Origin: Synanceia verrucosa
Taxonomy: Eukaryota; Chordata; Actinopteri; Perciformes; Synanceiidae
Length of the DNA: 64,000 bases
Reading direction: 5' to 3'
Assembly (NCBI GenBank): GCA_029721515.1
Contig: CM056570.1
Coordinates: 3,790,533 to 3,854,532, forward strand
The translations under genes were made by a program, and so were the position numbers. The notes under the pieces were generated by a model. It did not search any database. It was not told the origin of the DNA and worked only from the letters and a program-made list of their open reading frames with translations. Below are positions 47,791-57,362 of the stretch, piece by piece. Position 1 is the stretch's first letter. Each line of letters opens with the position of its first letter.

Positions 47791-49604
47791 TTCAATGTCC
47801 TCCACGGAAAGAGCCACCACTTCTCCCATGCATCCATCGTGTAGCCGTTGTGTACGAGCTCCAAAAGTAGCTAAGTTAGCAAACATTACATATTTCATGA
47901 AAATAATAACTCCTCCCGAAGCTAAACAAATAATGACCTGTCCAACAGAACAAAATCAACCTCTGCATCACTTTTTAGTCCCTTCAGATGTCTCAGTGTC
48001 TCCACTGATGTTCACTCTGGTTTGTCCTCTTAGCTTTATCCAGAGTTTGGTCTTTCAGTCTTTTCTTCCTCCCTCTTTCTTCTCTTTGTCTGTTTAGCAG
48101 GGTGAGCCGTCAGAAGTAATGCTGGAAGTGGTATTTTTGGCTGCATTTTCTCTAACATTGTTCCCTACAGAACAGATTCTCCTGCTAACTCTGTTTTTGG
48201 AAGAGGAGTGTGCTGGATATTTCCAGCAACAGTAGGGAGGAGGGAGGGACAGAGGGGGCGTGGTCAGGATGAGACATGAAGACATCTGATTGGTTCTTTC
48301 CATTCAGACTGAATGGCTGGGATTGGTCAGAGTTTTTACAGTCCTGTAGCTTCCACAGAGGTCTGATTCTTTTCCTTCCTTTTCCTGAGCACATAATGTA
48401 TTGACTGCTCTCAGGGTGGAAGGACCATTTCACCCAGTATAACAAAAAGTGTTTCTGAACAGAATGACAGACTATAGCTTCAACTATTTATCCAACATTT
48501 TATCTTTGGATACTTGATGCAAATATGAAGCTGTGTGCCTATGATATAGTTTCTATTGCATGTGTTATAGTTTTGTGTTTGAGGTTATCATTTGTGCAGA
48601 TTTTTTTTATTGAATTGAGTTGGTTTTAAGTCATGATTCGACTATAAACTATCTGACCACAGCAGAGAGATCTACATTTCACTTTTATTCTCTGCTGGGG
48701 AGCCTTTAGTCCACTATATCATTACATTACAAATAGCTGTTTGCTGCTTTATTAATACTCTGAATCCCATAGGTTGAATGTATTAACAACCTTCTCCCCT
48801 TTCCAGCATTGCACATCATTTTAGTGTTACTCAGTTTTTTCATGAGACGTGGCTCCTGTTTCCAAAATATCTAAATACATAAATGTGATATAAACCACTG
48901 TAGCTTATTATCTTAGCTTCACTCAAAGTCCAACATTGTTGACACTATTTCAGCCTCTGTCTTTATCGCTGCTTAGTGATGTTGGTTTGTTGTGTCTGAG
49001 CTTTGAGTCAGCGATAGGAAATGTTTTTGTTACATTTATTTCACCTAAATGAATCATTTTTACCATGCCATTTTAAATACTCTTGTAACGGCACCTTTTA
49101 GTCCAACAACAACAAATTTGAATGGCTTTCGTGCTACCTCAAATAAAAAACAGAAAACTTAATTCCTGCTTATATTGGTCAGGAGGAAAAAGTTCCTCTG
49201 TGATTGTTGAATTATAAATTCCTGGCAGAACGGGACAGTCCTGACAGAGTCGGCATACAGAGAGCACCAGCCGAGCCAGCTGCTGAGAGCTGCCATCCCC
49301 AGAAAGGGAGACCTTGGCAGGGGACGATGTTGAGACACACTGGGTCCCCTCCTCCAGCCTGGAGCCCTGTGAGCTCTGCTCAGTGGTCCAGCCCAACAGG
49401 AGGCTTTTCTTGTCGGGCCTGAGTTTGTACTTGTGCATAAGTTTGAGATTCATAACGCTGCACACATGTGTGAACGCAAGTGTGGATTTTGTCACCCAGC
49501 GGGCCTTGAACACGCTCCAAAATAAACGTCCCACTGAGGATTACTATCAGTCCATGTGGAGCACTCAGCTGCATTTGGAAAAAGAGGGCGAGAGACTATA
49601 CCAC

Positions 49605-49645
<41 letters not shown>

Positions 49646-50295
49646 CTATCGTCTGAAGAATGTTATGTGTCTGCCTGTCTGCAGAAAAACTGTAAGAGAT
49701 GATTTGGAAACACAGTCAGCTAAAGTGTTACAATGACAAACCACTGCTCGCTGTCTTTCAGACGTACCAGACAAAGAGAGGGAATGGTGAAAGGAGACTC
49801 CAACACCCGCCTCACTTATATTCCCTCTCTGTAGTAAGTGAAAATCCTTTTGCTTGTCAGACCCGAGGAGAAAGAGACAAGTGAAAAGTGGTGAAACACA
49901 CACGGAGAGACGGAAATAAAGAGGCTGTTTGATTGACGGCCAGTACGCCTGCCTGTTTCCTGTCACGCTCATGATAGCTGGCCCGCCCCTCCGCCCGGCT
50001 GAAGCCTCTGGGTAGACAGGCCAAGATGGCAGCACCGTTTACAGAATGGATGTTAGATTTTACCATGAGCCTTAATCTCTCTTAAGGCTTAATCCCACCA
50101 GAACAACCACAGCGGATCATGTTTTAGTACGTAATGTCTAGCTGGATCTGGGTGGTATCACTGGAAGACAAAACTTTTGTCATAAAATAAAACATTTATT
50201 GCAAGGACATCGATGCCATACTCGCCGATTGTCCTGTTTTTCATTGCCTGGTTTCCTCCCATGATTCTCCTGTACTTCTCCTGACATCTAGAGCT
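47791..50295. other. Noncoding sequence
   Basis: 48000-48480 may be a diverged interspersed repeat, but borders are undefined. At 49140-49540 there are overlapping frames on both strands (131 and 140 codons) in moderate GC, with no domain seen. (CT)n lies at 49608-49642. Confidence 0.4.
49608..49642. repeat. (CT)n microsatellite
   Basis: About 17 CT units. Confidence 0.95.
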
Positions 50296-50644
50296 GTAAC
50301 GATATGCGTATCGAAACTGAAATTGCAATACTCAGAGCCACGGTCCTGTATCACAGCTCTGTAGCTGCATTTTGACTGTTGCTGGATAACAGCTGACTTC
50401 ATTTAAGCCTACTGTGGTTTACTGTTTAACCGAGACCATCAGTGACTGTAGTCAAACATGATCTCATACTCCGATTATAACACTGAACTCCTCGAGGAGC
50501 CAAATACCATATTCAAAGGTGATGACATTTTTTTAGATGAGTGTTTTAAATGCTTTTTCAATTTAAAAAAATCGTGGAGTGTATCGAACCGTGGGTCAAA
50601 AATCGTGATACAAAGCGAATCGTGAGTTGGTTTATCATAAAAAT
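50289..50644. mobile_element. hAT-like MITE ('gagctgtaacgatatgcgta')
   Basis: It starts 'agagctgtaacgatatgcg' and 'tatcgaaactgaaattgc'. The right side has 'gtggagtgtatcgaaccg' and 'caaagcgaatcgtgagttgg'. This matches the 'tagggctgtaacgatacg...' class of fish MITEs. The right border is uncertain and passes into the inverted repeat at 50645. Confidence 0.5.
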
Positions 50645-50689
50645 TAAAAATGATGTCATTAGGGCTGAACCCTAATGACATCATTTTTA
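50645..50689. other. Perfect 20-bp inverted repeat, 5-nt loop
   Basis: The left arm taaaaatgatgtcattaggg (50645-50664) and the right arm ccctaatgacatcattttta (50670-50689) are perfect complements around ctgaa. It lies at the right edge of the hAT-like element and may be a product of its end. The structure would form a strong hairpin or cruciform. Confidence 0.9.
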
Positions 50690-51104
50690 CTTTTGGTTAT
50701 CTCGACCTGTTTCTGGCCCTGGACGACATTCAGCCATACCAAAAGTTGTTTCCTGGCAGAAAAGCTATTGATTCAGAGCGCTGTCAGGTTGTGTCTAAAA
50801 GGCCTTCCGTAAGTGAGAGACAGAAATAAAAGGTAAAATAAATACTCAAGCGGGGCAAAAAAATTAATGAATGAATCCATAGATACTGCTGAATATTTAT
50901 TTGCCAGTGATTCATGCAAGTTCACATCAGACTTTTATTTGTTTAAAAGTCTCCAAAGTGCACTAAAGAAATTCTCAGAGTCTCACATTTCCAAACTCAA
51001 ACCTCCTCCATATTTTTCTTAACAAAGTAGTATAGTATTGAGGAAAAAAATCACATCTTTAATATAATATGACGCTGGTGACATCACACCTCTGATGTTT
51101 CTCT
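50690..51104. other. Noncoding sequence
   Basis: AT-rich with no gene or repeat recognised. Confidence 0.45.
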
Positions 51105-51502
51105 GTCTACTTTTTGAGTGCCATTGGTGTATTTCAACATCAGGTTTTTCGGCAGTGGGTCGCCAATCGTGGTCTCACACAGCCTGTGAGTAATTTTGGG
51201 GTTTTTGGGAGATGTAGTCAGAGCATAAAGAGACAGTATACACCACAGAGATCAAAACAGGAAGTGGAGACGATCGAGATTAGAGAGCAAAACAAACAGA
51301 ATGTGGACAAAAAGTGGTGATTTTGGTGAAAGTGTCCTCTACTCTACCTCTGATAAAACAAGAATGGAACAAGATAAAAACAAACATTTTTTTCATGATG
51401 AAATAGAGAGTCTCTTCTTTCATGGGTCTTGACTCAAAATGAACAAAAACGCTGGAAAAAGGCACTTTGTGTTTTAAAAAATGGCTGGCACTCAAAGAGT
51501 GT
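51105..51502 (+). mobile_element. TTAA-flanked MITE, copy I
   Basis: The left end is ctactttttgagtgccattg, with the TTAA decayed. The body is close to copy A. The right end is 'ggctggcactcaaagagtgt', also without TTAA. A deletion removes the part after 'ctcttctttcat'. Confidence 0.7.
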
Positions 51503-52659
51503 CAAAGAATAGTCAAGACAAACGATTCAACAGAATCAGTTTAGAAAACATCCTTGGTTATAATATAAGTTTCAATATAATAAGTTTCAGTTTCATCTGG
51601 GGTTTGTGGGTCGTGTTTGGTGACTTTGGGCTAGAAACATCAACACATGTTAACTGACCCCAAACCAGTGAGATGAGCTCACACAAAACAACAGTGCAAA
51701 ACTCTGGTGTACGCTTGTTTGGGCAGCTATGAACACAGTAAATATACTCATACAGACTTTCTGTTGAGATGGATACAAGTAATTGACAGATTAACATGAG
51801 CGGACAAGGACTGAGAATGTTTTCTTGAAATCTGGGCTGAAGAAAACATACAGAATATGTTAAATAAAGACAACAGAAATAGTGATGTTTTATGAAGTAA
51901 TTTGAGATAAACTGGAGGGAGGAGTTGATCTTTGGCAAAGCAAAAATTCTTCATCAAATTCAAGATGAAATAGATAAAGATTCTTCATACTCATTAGTCA
52001 GCACATTATGTTTTTATTTGTGCACTGTGAAACTGAACCAAAATAAATGGGAAGTAGCTATTTGACTCTGATTGGATAAAACAAATGTATAAATGCAAAC
52101 GCTCGTGATCAGATGTCATAATTCAGAAAACTTATCCACATACAGATTGTGTGTTAACCCACTCTCACGCCACATCTGCAACATCTGCAGCCGAACTTGG
52201 TGCTCAAACCAGCTCACATTGCCTGGGTTACTCACCGCGATGATAACAGCATCAGTTATGACTGGAGTTATTAGAAGTCATCATTGGTGCAGTGAAACAT
52301 AAAGTACGGTAACCCTTTATTCCTCCCAAAACCGACAAAATTTGCATCGTCACAGCAGCAAAGTGGAGAGAGCAGTAAATCTACAATAAGGTGTTCTAAA
52401 AATGATCCAGTGACATTTGACAAGTAGAATAAGTTGGAAAACATGTCAAAATAAGTAGATGACAAAGGAAAATAATTAAACAATGTACCTTAAAAATATG
52501 TGTGGTCTAAGAACTGATATAGATCAGTCAACAACATATAACTGGCTAAACAAGCAACAAACCATGTGAATAAAAGTCACCATATTTACAATATAAGTGA
52601 ACAAAATAAGTGAACACAGTGGACCAACTGGTATAATAAAGGTTACAGTATTGCACAAT
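51503..52659. other. AT-rich noncoding sequence
   Basis: Overlapping minus-strand frames at 51558-51963 (126 and 71 codons) are hydrophobic/serine-rich with no recognised domain. I do not call them. Confidence 0.45.
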
Positions 52660-52990
52660 GAATAGTAGAGTAGAATAGAATATATTTTTTATTTTATTTT
52701 TATTTTTATATTTTATTTTTGATTCCCCATCGGGAAAACAACAGTCATGAAACAATAGAATAAGTAAAAATAATAATAAATATTTATAGTATGGACTGTA
52801 ATGTATGTTTATTTAATAGTAAATTAGAGTACGAAAAAGACAAGTAGTAAAAGAATCGTAGTGATATTGCACATTAATAGACAAAAATTATTGCACTTAT
52901 GGATTACGAGGGAGTTGCACTCTCAACAGAAGTGTTAATGAGTGTTAATATTGCACATTAGTGTTTTTATTGCACAAGTGCAAAATGGCG
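52660..52990 (-). repeat. Retroelement-derived tail, reverse orientation
   Basis: 'agtagagtagaatagaatat', an A/T-rich array, then 'gattccccatcggg' resembles the reverse complement of a fish tail ('cccgatggggaatc...'). It is followed by repeated 'attgcac' words (52868-52975). Class uncertain. Confidence 0.4.
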
Positions 52991-53875
52991 TACCTCAGAT
53001 CCTTTTGCACTAATCGTTAAGACACAGAAATCTTTAGCTTCCACCTGTTGGCCTTAAAAAGCGGTGACATATTTCTGCTCTCTCACTCCTTCCTCCTTGT
53101 ATTTCGTCTCTCTTTATTCCTCCTCTCCTGTTTTTCGGGGCCTCGGTGATAAGATCTCCCTCAATGGCAAACTTTGGGAGACATTTTAAAGATCCCCACT
53201 GTCACTTCAGTTTAATGCAGCCCTCTGGGCTCTCAGTACAAACACACAGGCTCCCATTAATAATAGGGGCAGGGAGAGGCAGTCTGGATTCGAGGACTCG
53301 TAAACACACTTCTTTCTCCCACAATTCTCTTTGATCTTTATCAAACAAAACAGTTTCCTCGGCGTATTCTGGGCTTCCATCTCTTCTGGACTCGAACGAG
53401 CCGCAGTGCACTTTTCCCACTTCGATTTCCCCACCCATAAATAAAACGAGAGCACATTTGGATTTTCCTGACTGTGGGCTTTCAGTAGGCCGATCGCTGC
53501 CACGTCTGTCAGATCCATTAATTCAGAAGTGTGCGAGCAGAAAGTCCTGATTAACCGTTTCTTGGGGCGAAGCGTTTACATTTTGCATATCTAATCAAAT
53601 CTGGTTTGTTTTTAGCAAAGTGTTGGGGTGGTAGACAAACACTGTTTGTGTTTTATTTTTTGAAGCGTTTAAATGGATCATCAGAGCTCCTTTTTCACTC
53701 AGAAAAACAACTTCCTCCCGGTCGTTTAACTAAGAATGAGTTCAAGCTTTCCTGTTAAGGGTTGCCACTTCCTGTGTTTGCAGAAGAAGGAAAATAAAAA
53801 AAAAAAAATCTTGTCCTTCAGTTTCTGGATCTCATGGTCCATAATGATCTGATCTCTGTCTCCCATAGGTGGGCA
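52991..53875. other. Noncoding sequence
   Basis: Moderate GC at 53040-53520, with overlapping minus-strand frames (78 and 103 codons) and no domain. A short A run lies at 53797. Confidence 0.4.
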
Positions 53876-53889
53876 GTTGCTATGGCAAC
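53876..53889. promoter_or_regulatory. X-box-like (RFX) site
   Basis: GTTGCTATGGCAAC matches the X-box consensus GTTRCC-NN-RGYAAC except for one base. It is followed at once by GTGATGACGC, a CRE/X2-like TGACG word. X-box plus X2 pairs are known from some vertebrate promoters. It lies about 1.6 kb upstream of the first-exon-like region at 55.5 kb. Confidence 0.4.
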
Positions 53890-54352
53890 GTGATGACGCT
53901 CTGAGGAAGGATGGGGAGGGAGAAAGAGGGAGGGAGGTTTGGGGACATGAGGAAGACGGTAGCTGCACTGAAGATTGATTATGCTTGAGAAGATGCCTCA
54001 CTCGGTTAAAAATAAAATAAAAAAAAAAATCCTCTCACGTTAGTAGTCTTTGCTCATGCATCATACACATAAAAAAATCACTTTAGTCACTATTATGAAA
54101 CTGAGTTAAGGGAAGTCTGAGGTGTTTGTGTGGATTAACACATAATATGAACAAAGTGGTTTCAAAGGTTGGTCGTCAAGGCCCTGTTGTCGGGGTAGAC
54201 AGCGTAAAAATAATGGTTTACCTTTCTCTAAACAGGTAGTTCAGACGGAAGTCAGACGTGATCTTTTGCAGAGGACATGTCCCCTCCATCCTCCATCTAT
54301 AATGGCTCCTACATCCTTGCATGGCTCTCTCTGCCTCTGCTCCTGCCCTGCT

Positions 54353-54366
54353 GTTGCCATAGCGAC
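54353..54366. promoter_or_regulatory. X-box-like (RFX) site, second
   Basis: GTTGCCATAGCGAC fits the X-box half-sites with one mismatch (A to G near the end). It lies 477 bp from the site at 53876. Confidence 0.35.
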
Positions 54367-55479
54367 CACTGGGCTACAGACTCAAAACAACTTACTGACA
54401 AAAACCTACATTTTACCTGAGGATGATAACTGCTGTAAACGAGCCTTAGAACAGCAGCTGTCTGTGGCACGGCACTTTTGAAATTTGCATTTTGCAAATC
54501 ATGTTTGGGGGTATATGGGAAGTGTTGTGCTTCAAATGTATAATATCCCTGCATTAACAATTATTACACATTATAATAATTTCATAATATTTTCAGTATG
54601 CTTAGCTGTATGATGGAGTGTTTGTGGTGTGTTTTATTTTAACAATATAAGTGATGCTCACATTATAGCATGAGAAGTTTATGTTTCGTGCTATCACAAG
54701 AAAAATGGGAAGTTCTTATAGGATAATATTACAGTAAAGTCTCTTGTTATAATGTGAAAAATACAACTTTTCATGTCATAACATGATACTGAGCCGTCTT
54801 TTTCTCCGGTGTTACAACATACTTCTATATTGTTCTGTATTTACTTTGGTATATAAATGGACATTTCTGCATGGCACACTATTTTTCTACTTGAACTGTT
54901 TCAATATATATTTTAGGATTTAATATTTCAGTTTGAGTATGCATTTTTTTTCAATAGTTGTCTAGATTTTTGATGATCTCTCCTCTGTGTGCTCAGTTGC
55001 TCTTATTCTTATATTAAAATCTAATCTAATGCCTTATTAAATAATTAGGAACCATCAATCAATCATGTGCAATATTTTTGAACCCATGTGAATTTTTTAA
55101 TACCCATATGCAATACTACAACCTATTTTTTCTGTGTATGCATTCGTAATTATCAGAACAAAGGTGCATAGTACTTGTCTTAGAAAATTTCTTTATATTT
55201 TTCATATGTTATACTTGTTTTCTTTTCTATTTTAGGTGAGTACCATAAGCAATTTGACCAAAGTCAAATTTGTTGTGTGTACAAGTGGCTTGGTATCCTC
55301 TAGATTCTTGATCAATATTCCAGTTATGCATCCTGTATTTATGTATTTTAAACATGTGCTACTGGTTACTAATTTCCGATAATAAAGTATCTTATACTAT
55401 CGACAGTATATATTTATCTTTGTAGGGAGAAGAAATGACATTATAACGTGAATCGTCCTGTCAAAATTATAGACGATCT
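54367..55479. other. AT-rich noncoding sequence upstream of the 55.5-kb exon
   Basis: Strongly AT-rich with no repeat identified. A TATA-like 'agtatatatttatc' lies at about 55406-55419, just before composition changes to GC/GA-rich. Confidence 0.45.
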
Positions 55480-55646
55480 TTGGATCTGCCTTCCGTACAC
55501 AATGGCATTCTTTCAGTGAACTCGGCCGGTGCTAGGACCCGGGGCGGGCGCCGGGGGAAGTCCTCTCGCTGCTGGCGGGGCAAGGCAGAGCAGCAACACA
55601 GAAACACACACGTCCACGCACACGAGCACACGCAAAACACAGAGCG

Positions 55647-55681
55647 CGAGAGAGAGAGTGAGAGAGAGAGAGAGAGAGAGA
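55647..55681. repeat. (GA)n microsatellite
   Basis: About 17 GA units with one interruption (tg), within the putative 5' UTR exon. Confidence 0.93.
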
Positions 55682-55789
55682 CTATAGGAACGCAGTGAGC
55701 GTGCGCGTGTATGTGTGTGTGTGAAGAAGAGAGAGAGGGGAGAAGGTAACGCTCGCTTCGGTGGCTGAGAAACGACTGGCGGGGCGGAC

Positions 55790-55822
55790 ATGGAGGGGCT
55801 CGGGAAAAACGCTGGGAACTGA
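55790..55822 (+). CDS. Possible upstream ORF of 10 codons
   Basis: An ATG in good context (ggacATGg, with a purine at -3 and G at +4) opens MEGLGKNAGN and then TGA, all inside the putative first exon. If the exon is real, this is a classical upstream ORF that would reduce initiation at a downstream start. It is too short to judge by itself. Confidence 0.25.
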   Translation: MEGLGKNAGN

Positions 55823-56068
55823 CCGAGCTCCGAGACGAAGAGAAGAGAGGATAGAGAGGAAAGGAAGGAAGGACGGACAGTAAGGAAGGAAGGAAGGAGA
55901 AGAAGAAGTGTGACAGAGGAGAGGAAGACTGTGAAGAAGGGGCTCGTCTGGAACACAGAAGGATCCTAAGGTGACTTTATGGGGCTTTCATGGCTGGTTC
56001 CCGACAGATGTGTGCGCGTGCGTGTGTGCGCGCGTGTGGGGTGTTGACATGTGCTCCATGAGGAAGAG

Positions 56069-56081
56069 TGTGTGTGTGTAT

Positions 56082-56124
<43 letters not shown>
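56069..56124. repeat. (GT)n microsatellite
   Basis: About 28 TG units with two TA interruptions, the longest GT array of the window. Confidence 0.96.
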
Positions 56125-56127
<3 letters not shown>

Positions 56128-56186
56128 CAGCCTATATATACATGTGTGAGTTTTAGGGTTGTTTTTCCACAAGCTAAAATGGGCTA

Positions 56187-56188
<2 letters not shown>

Positions 56189-56220
<32 letters not shown>
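56189..56220. repeat. (GT)n microsatellite
   Basis: Sixteen GT units. Confidence 0.96.
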
Positions 56221-56221
<1 letters not shown>

Positions 56222-56751
56222 GAGCAGACCGCTGCAAACTGGAGTGAAGGGATCAAAAGGAGTGGATACTTTTTTTGCTTATTGTTTTTGTTAATCAGAT
56301 TGATCAGCCAACACACACACTTTCTGAGGTGCCTGAAGTTGCCGGAAAAAGGGGGTTTTGTTTGTTTGAGTTTTGGCTGCAAAAGCTGCACAGAATTCTT
56401 GGTGGACGCCGAGCGAGGCGAGATCCCTTTACCTTCACATAGTAGCAGCTTCATGCGCCTGTGGATGGATATGTATATGTGTGTGAGTGCCATATACGGC
56501 AAACAGGTTGAGGGGAGGCAGATCTGATCAGACGCACAGCAACAGAGGAGAGTGTGGCACAGGCTGAGCAGCAGCACATTGGATTACACACAGACGACTA
56601 CACACACACACACAAGCTTTGTGGCCAGCAGAACAGCTGGCAGAAATGTGTGTATGTGTGTGTGTGTTAGTGTGTGTCGCTTAATGCAGTGCGTCTGCCT
56701 TTGCACGTGCAGGACTGTTTGCTTTTATATTATCTTTTGCTGCTGTGTAAA

Positions 56752-56777
56752 TGTGTGTGTGTGTGTGTGTGTGTGTG
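56752..56777. repeat. (GT)n microsatellite
   Basis: About 13 units; another array follows 25 bp later. Confidence 0.95.
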
Positions 56778-56802
56778 GAGGACAAAAAAATGTTCAGACT
56801 AC

Positions 56803-56828
56803 GTGTGTGTGTGTGTGTGTGTGTGTGT
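56803..56828. repeat. (GT)n microsatellite
   Basis: About 13 GT units. Confidence 0.95.
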
Positions 56829-57310
56829 CTACCTCCATCACCTCCTCCACCCCCATTCCCATCCTCTGGAGGGTTAAGATGACCGTAGATGAGGAGATTA
56901 ATCCGGCGGTGGCAAGGGACGAAACGCTTGACGAGAGGGGAAGGAAAAGGATGACGGAGGTTTTTAGGACAGGAAGGAGGAGACGGGGCTCTCTCCAGGA
57001 GTGCTCGGGAGTGCTGCTCATTCATAATTCACCTCCATGCCAAACGTTCATTCACATATTGACCCCCCATGGCGGCGCTCAATGGAGTTTCTCGCCCCTC
57101 CACCTCTCGCTGTCTCTCAATGGACACCCCTGTGGTCTTGACGCTCAGTTAGCCCGCTTCTTTTTTTTCCACTTTGGAGATAGTTTCTACCAGGAAGCTC
57201 ATGTTGTTGTTTTTGTTGTCTGTTTTTTATTTATTTCTTTAGCTGGAACCTCTGAATTGTGTAACTTGAATATTGAATCAGACTCCACCCTAGTCACAGA
57301 TAATTGGTAT

Positions 57311-57362
57311 GGATGGCTCAGTGGGTTAGTGCTCTCAGAACAACTGTTGTTGGTCTGATTCC
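57311..57362 (+). mobile_element. tRNA-like SINE head
   Basis: 'atggctcagtgggttagtgc' is a good Pol III A box in tRNA context. 'ggtctgattcc' about 30 bases later resembles a B box with a mismatch. The spacing is as in a tRNA. There is no acceptor-stem pairing and no CCA, so it is a SINE head rather than a tRNA gene. Confidence 0.45.

Larger units (their letters stand above)
55480..55970 (+). other. Putative promoter and non-coding first exon
   Basis: Composition shifts sharply at about 55510 to GC- and CpG-rich, with a ggggcgggcg SP1-type box at 55541-55550, then GA-rich sequence. At 55970/55971 the string ATCCTAAG|GTGACT is a good splice donor. GA-rich 5' UTRs with (GA)n are typical of vertebrate first exons. 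The only ATG near the 3' end opens a short upstream ORF. The transcription start is unknown, and the next exon lies beyond what I can identify. Long open frames on the minus strand here are C/T-run artefacts. Confidence 0.45.
55971..57310. other. Start of a possible intron with (GT)n cluster
   Basis: It follows the donor at 55970. It contains four large (GT)n arrays, a (CA)n run at about 56597-56614 and GC-raised sequence at 56860-57130. The 268-codon plus-strand frame and the 203-codon minus-strand frame are produced by GT/CA arrays and are not genes. Confidence 0.5.

Noticed and set aside
49139..49736. Overlapping 131-codon (minus) and 140-codon (plus) frames
   Set aside because: Both strands are open over the same stretch, no domain is recognisable, and the plus frame runs into the (CT)n array.
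55966..56577. 203-codon minus-strand open frame
   Set aside because: Its HTHTHT runs come from the GT arrays on the plus strand. It also crosses the putative donor site region with no start context.
56552..57358. 268-codon plus-strand open frame
   Set aside because: Much of it is translated (GT)n/(CA)n, giving CVCVCV and THTHTH runs. The remainder has no domain, and the stop codons fall where the arrays end.
57311..57362. Possible tRNA gene
   Set aside because: A- and B-box-like words are present, but there is no acceptor or anticodon stem that pairs. A SINE head is the better reading.
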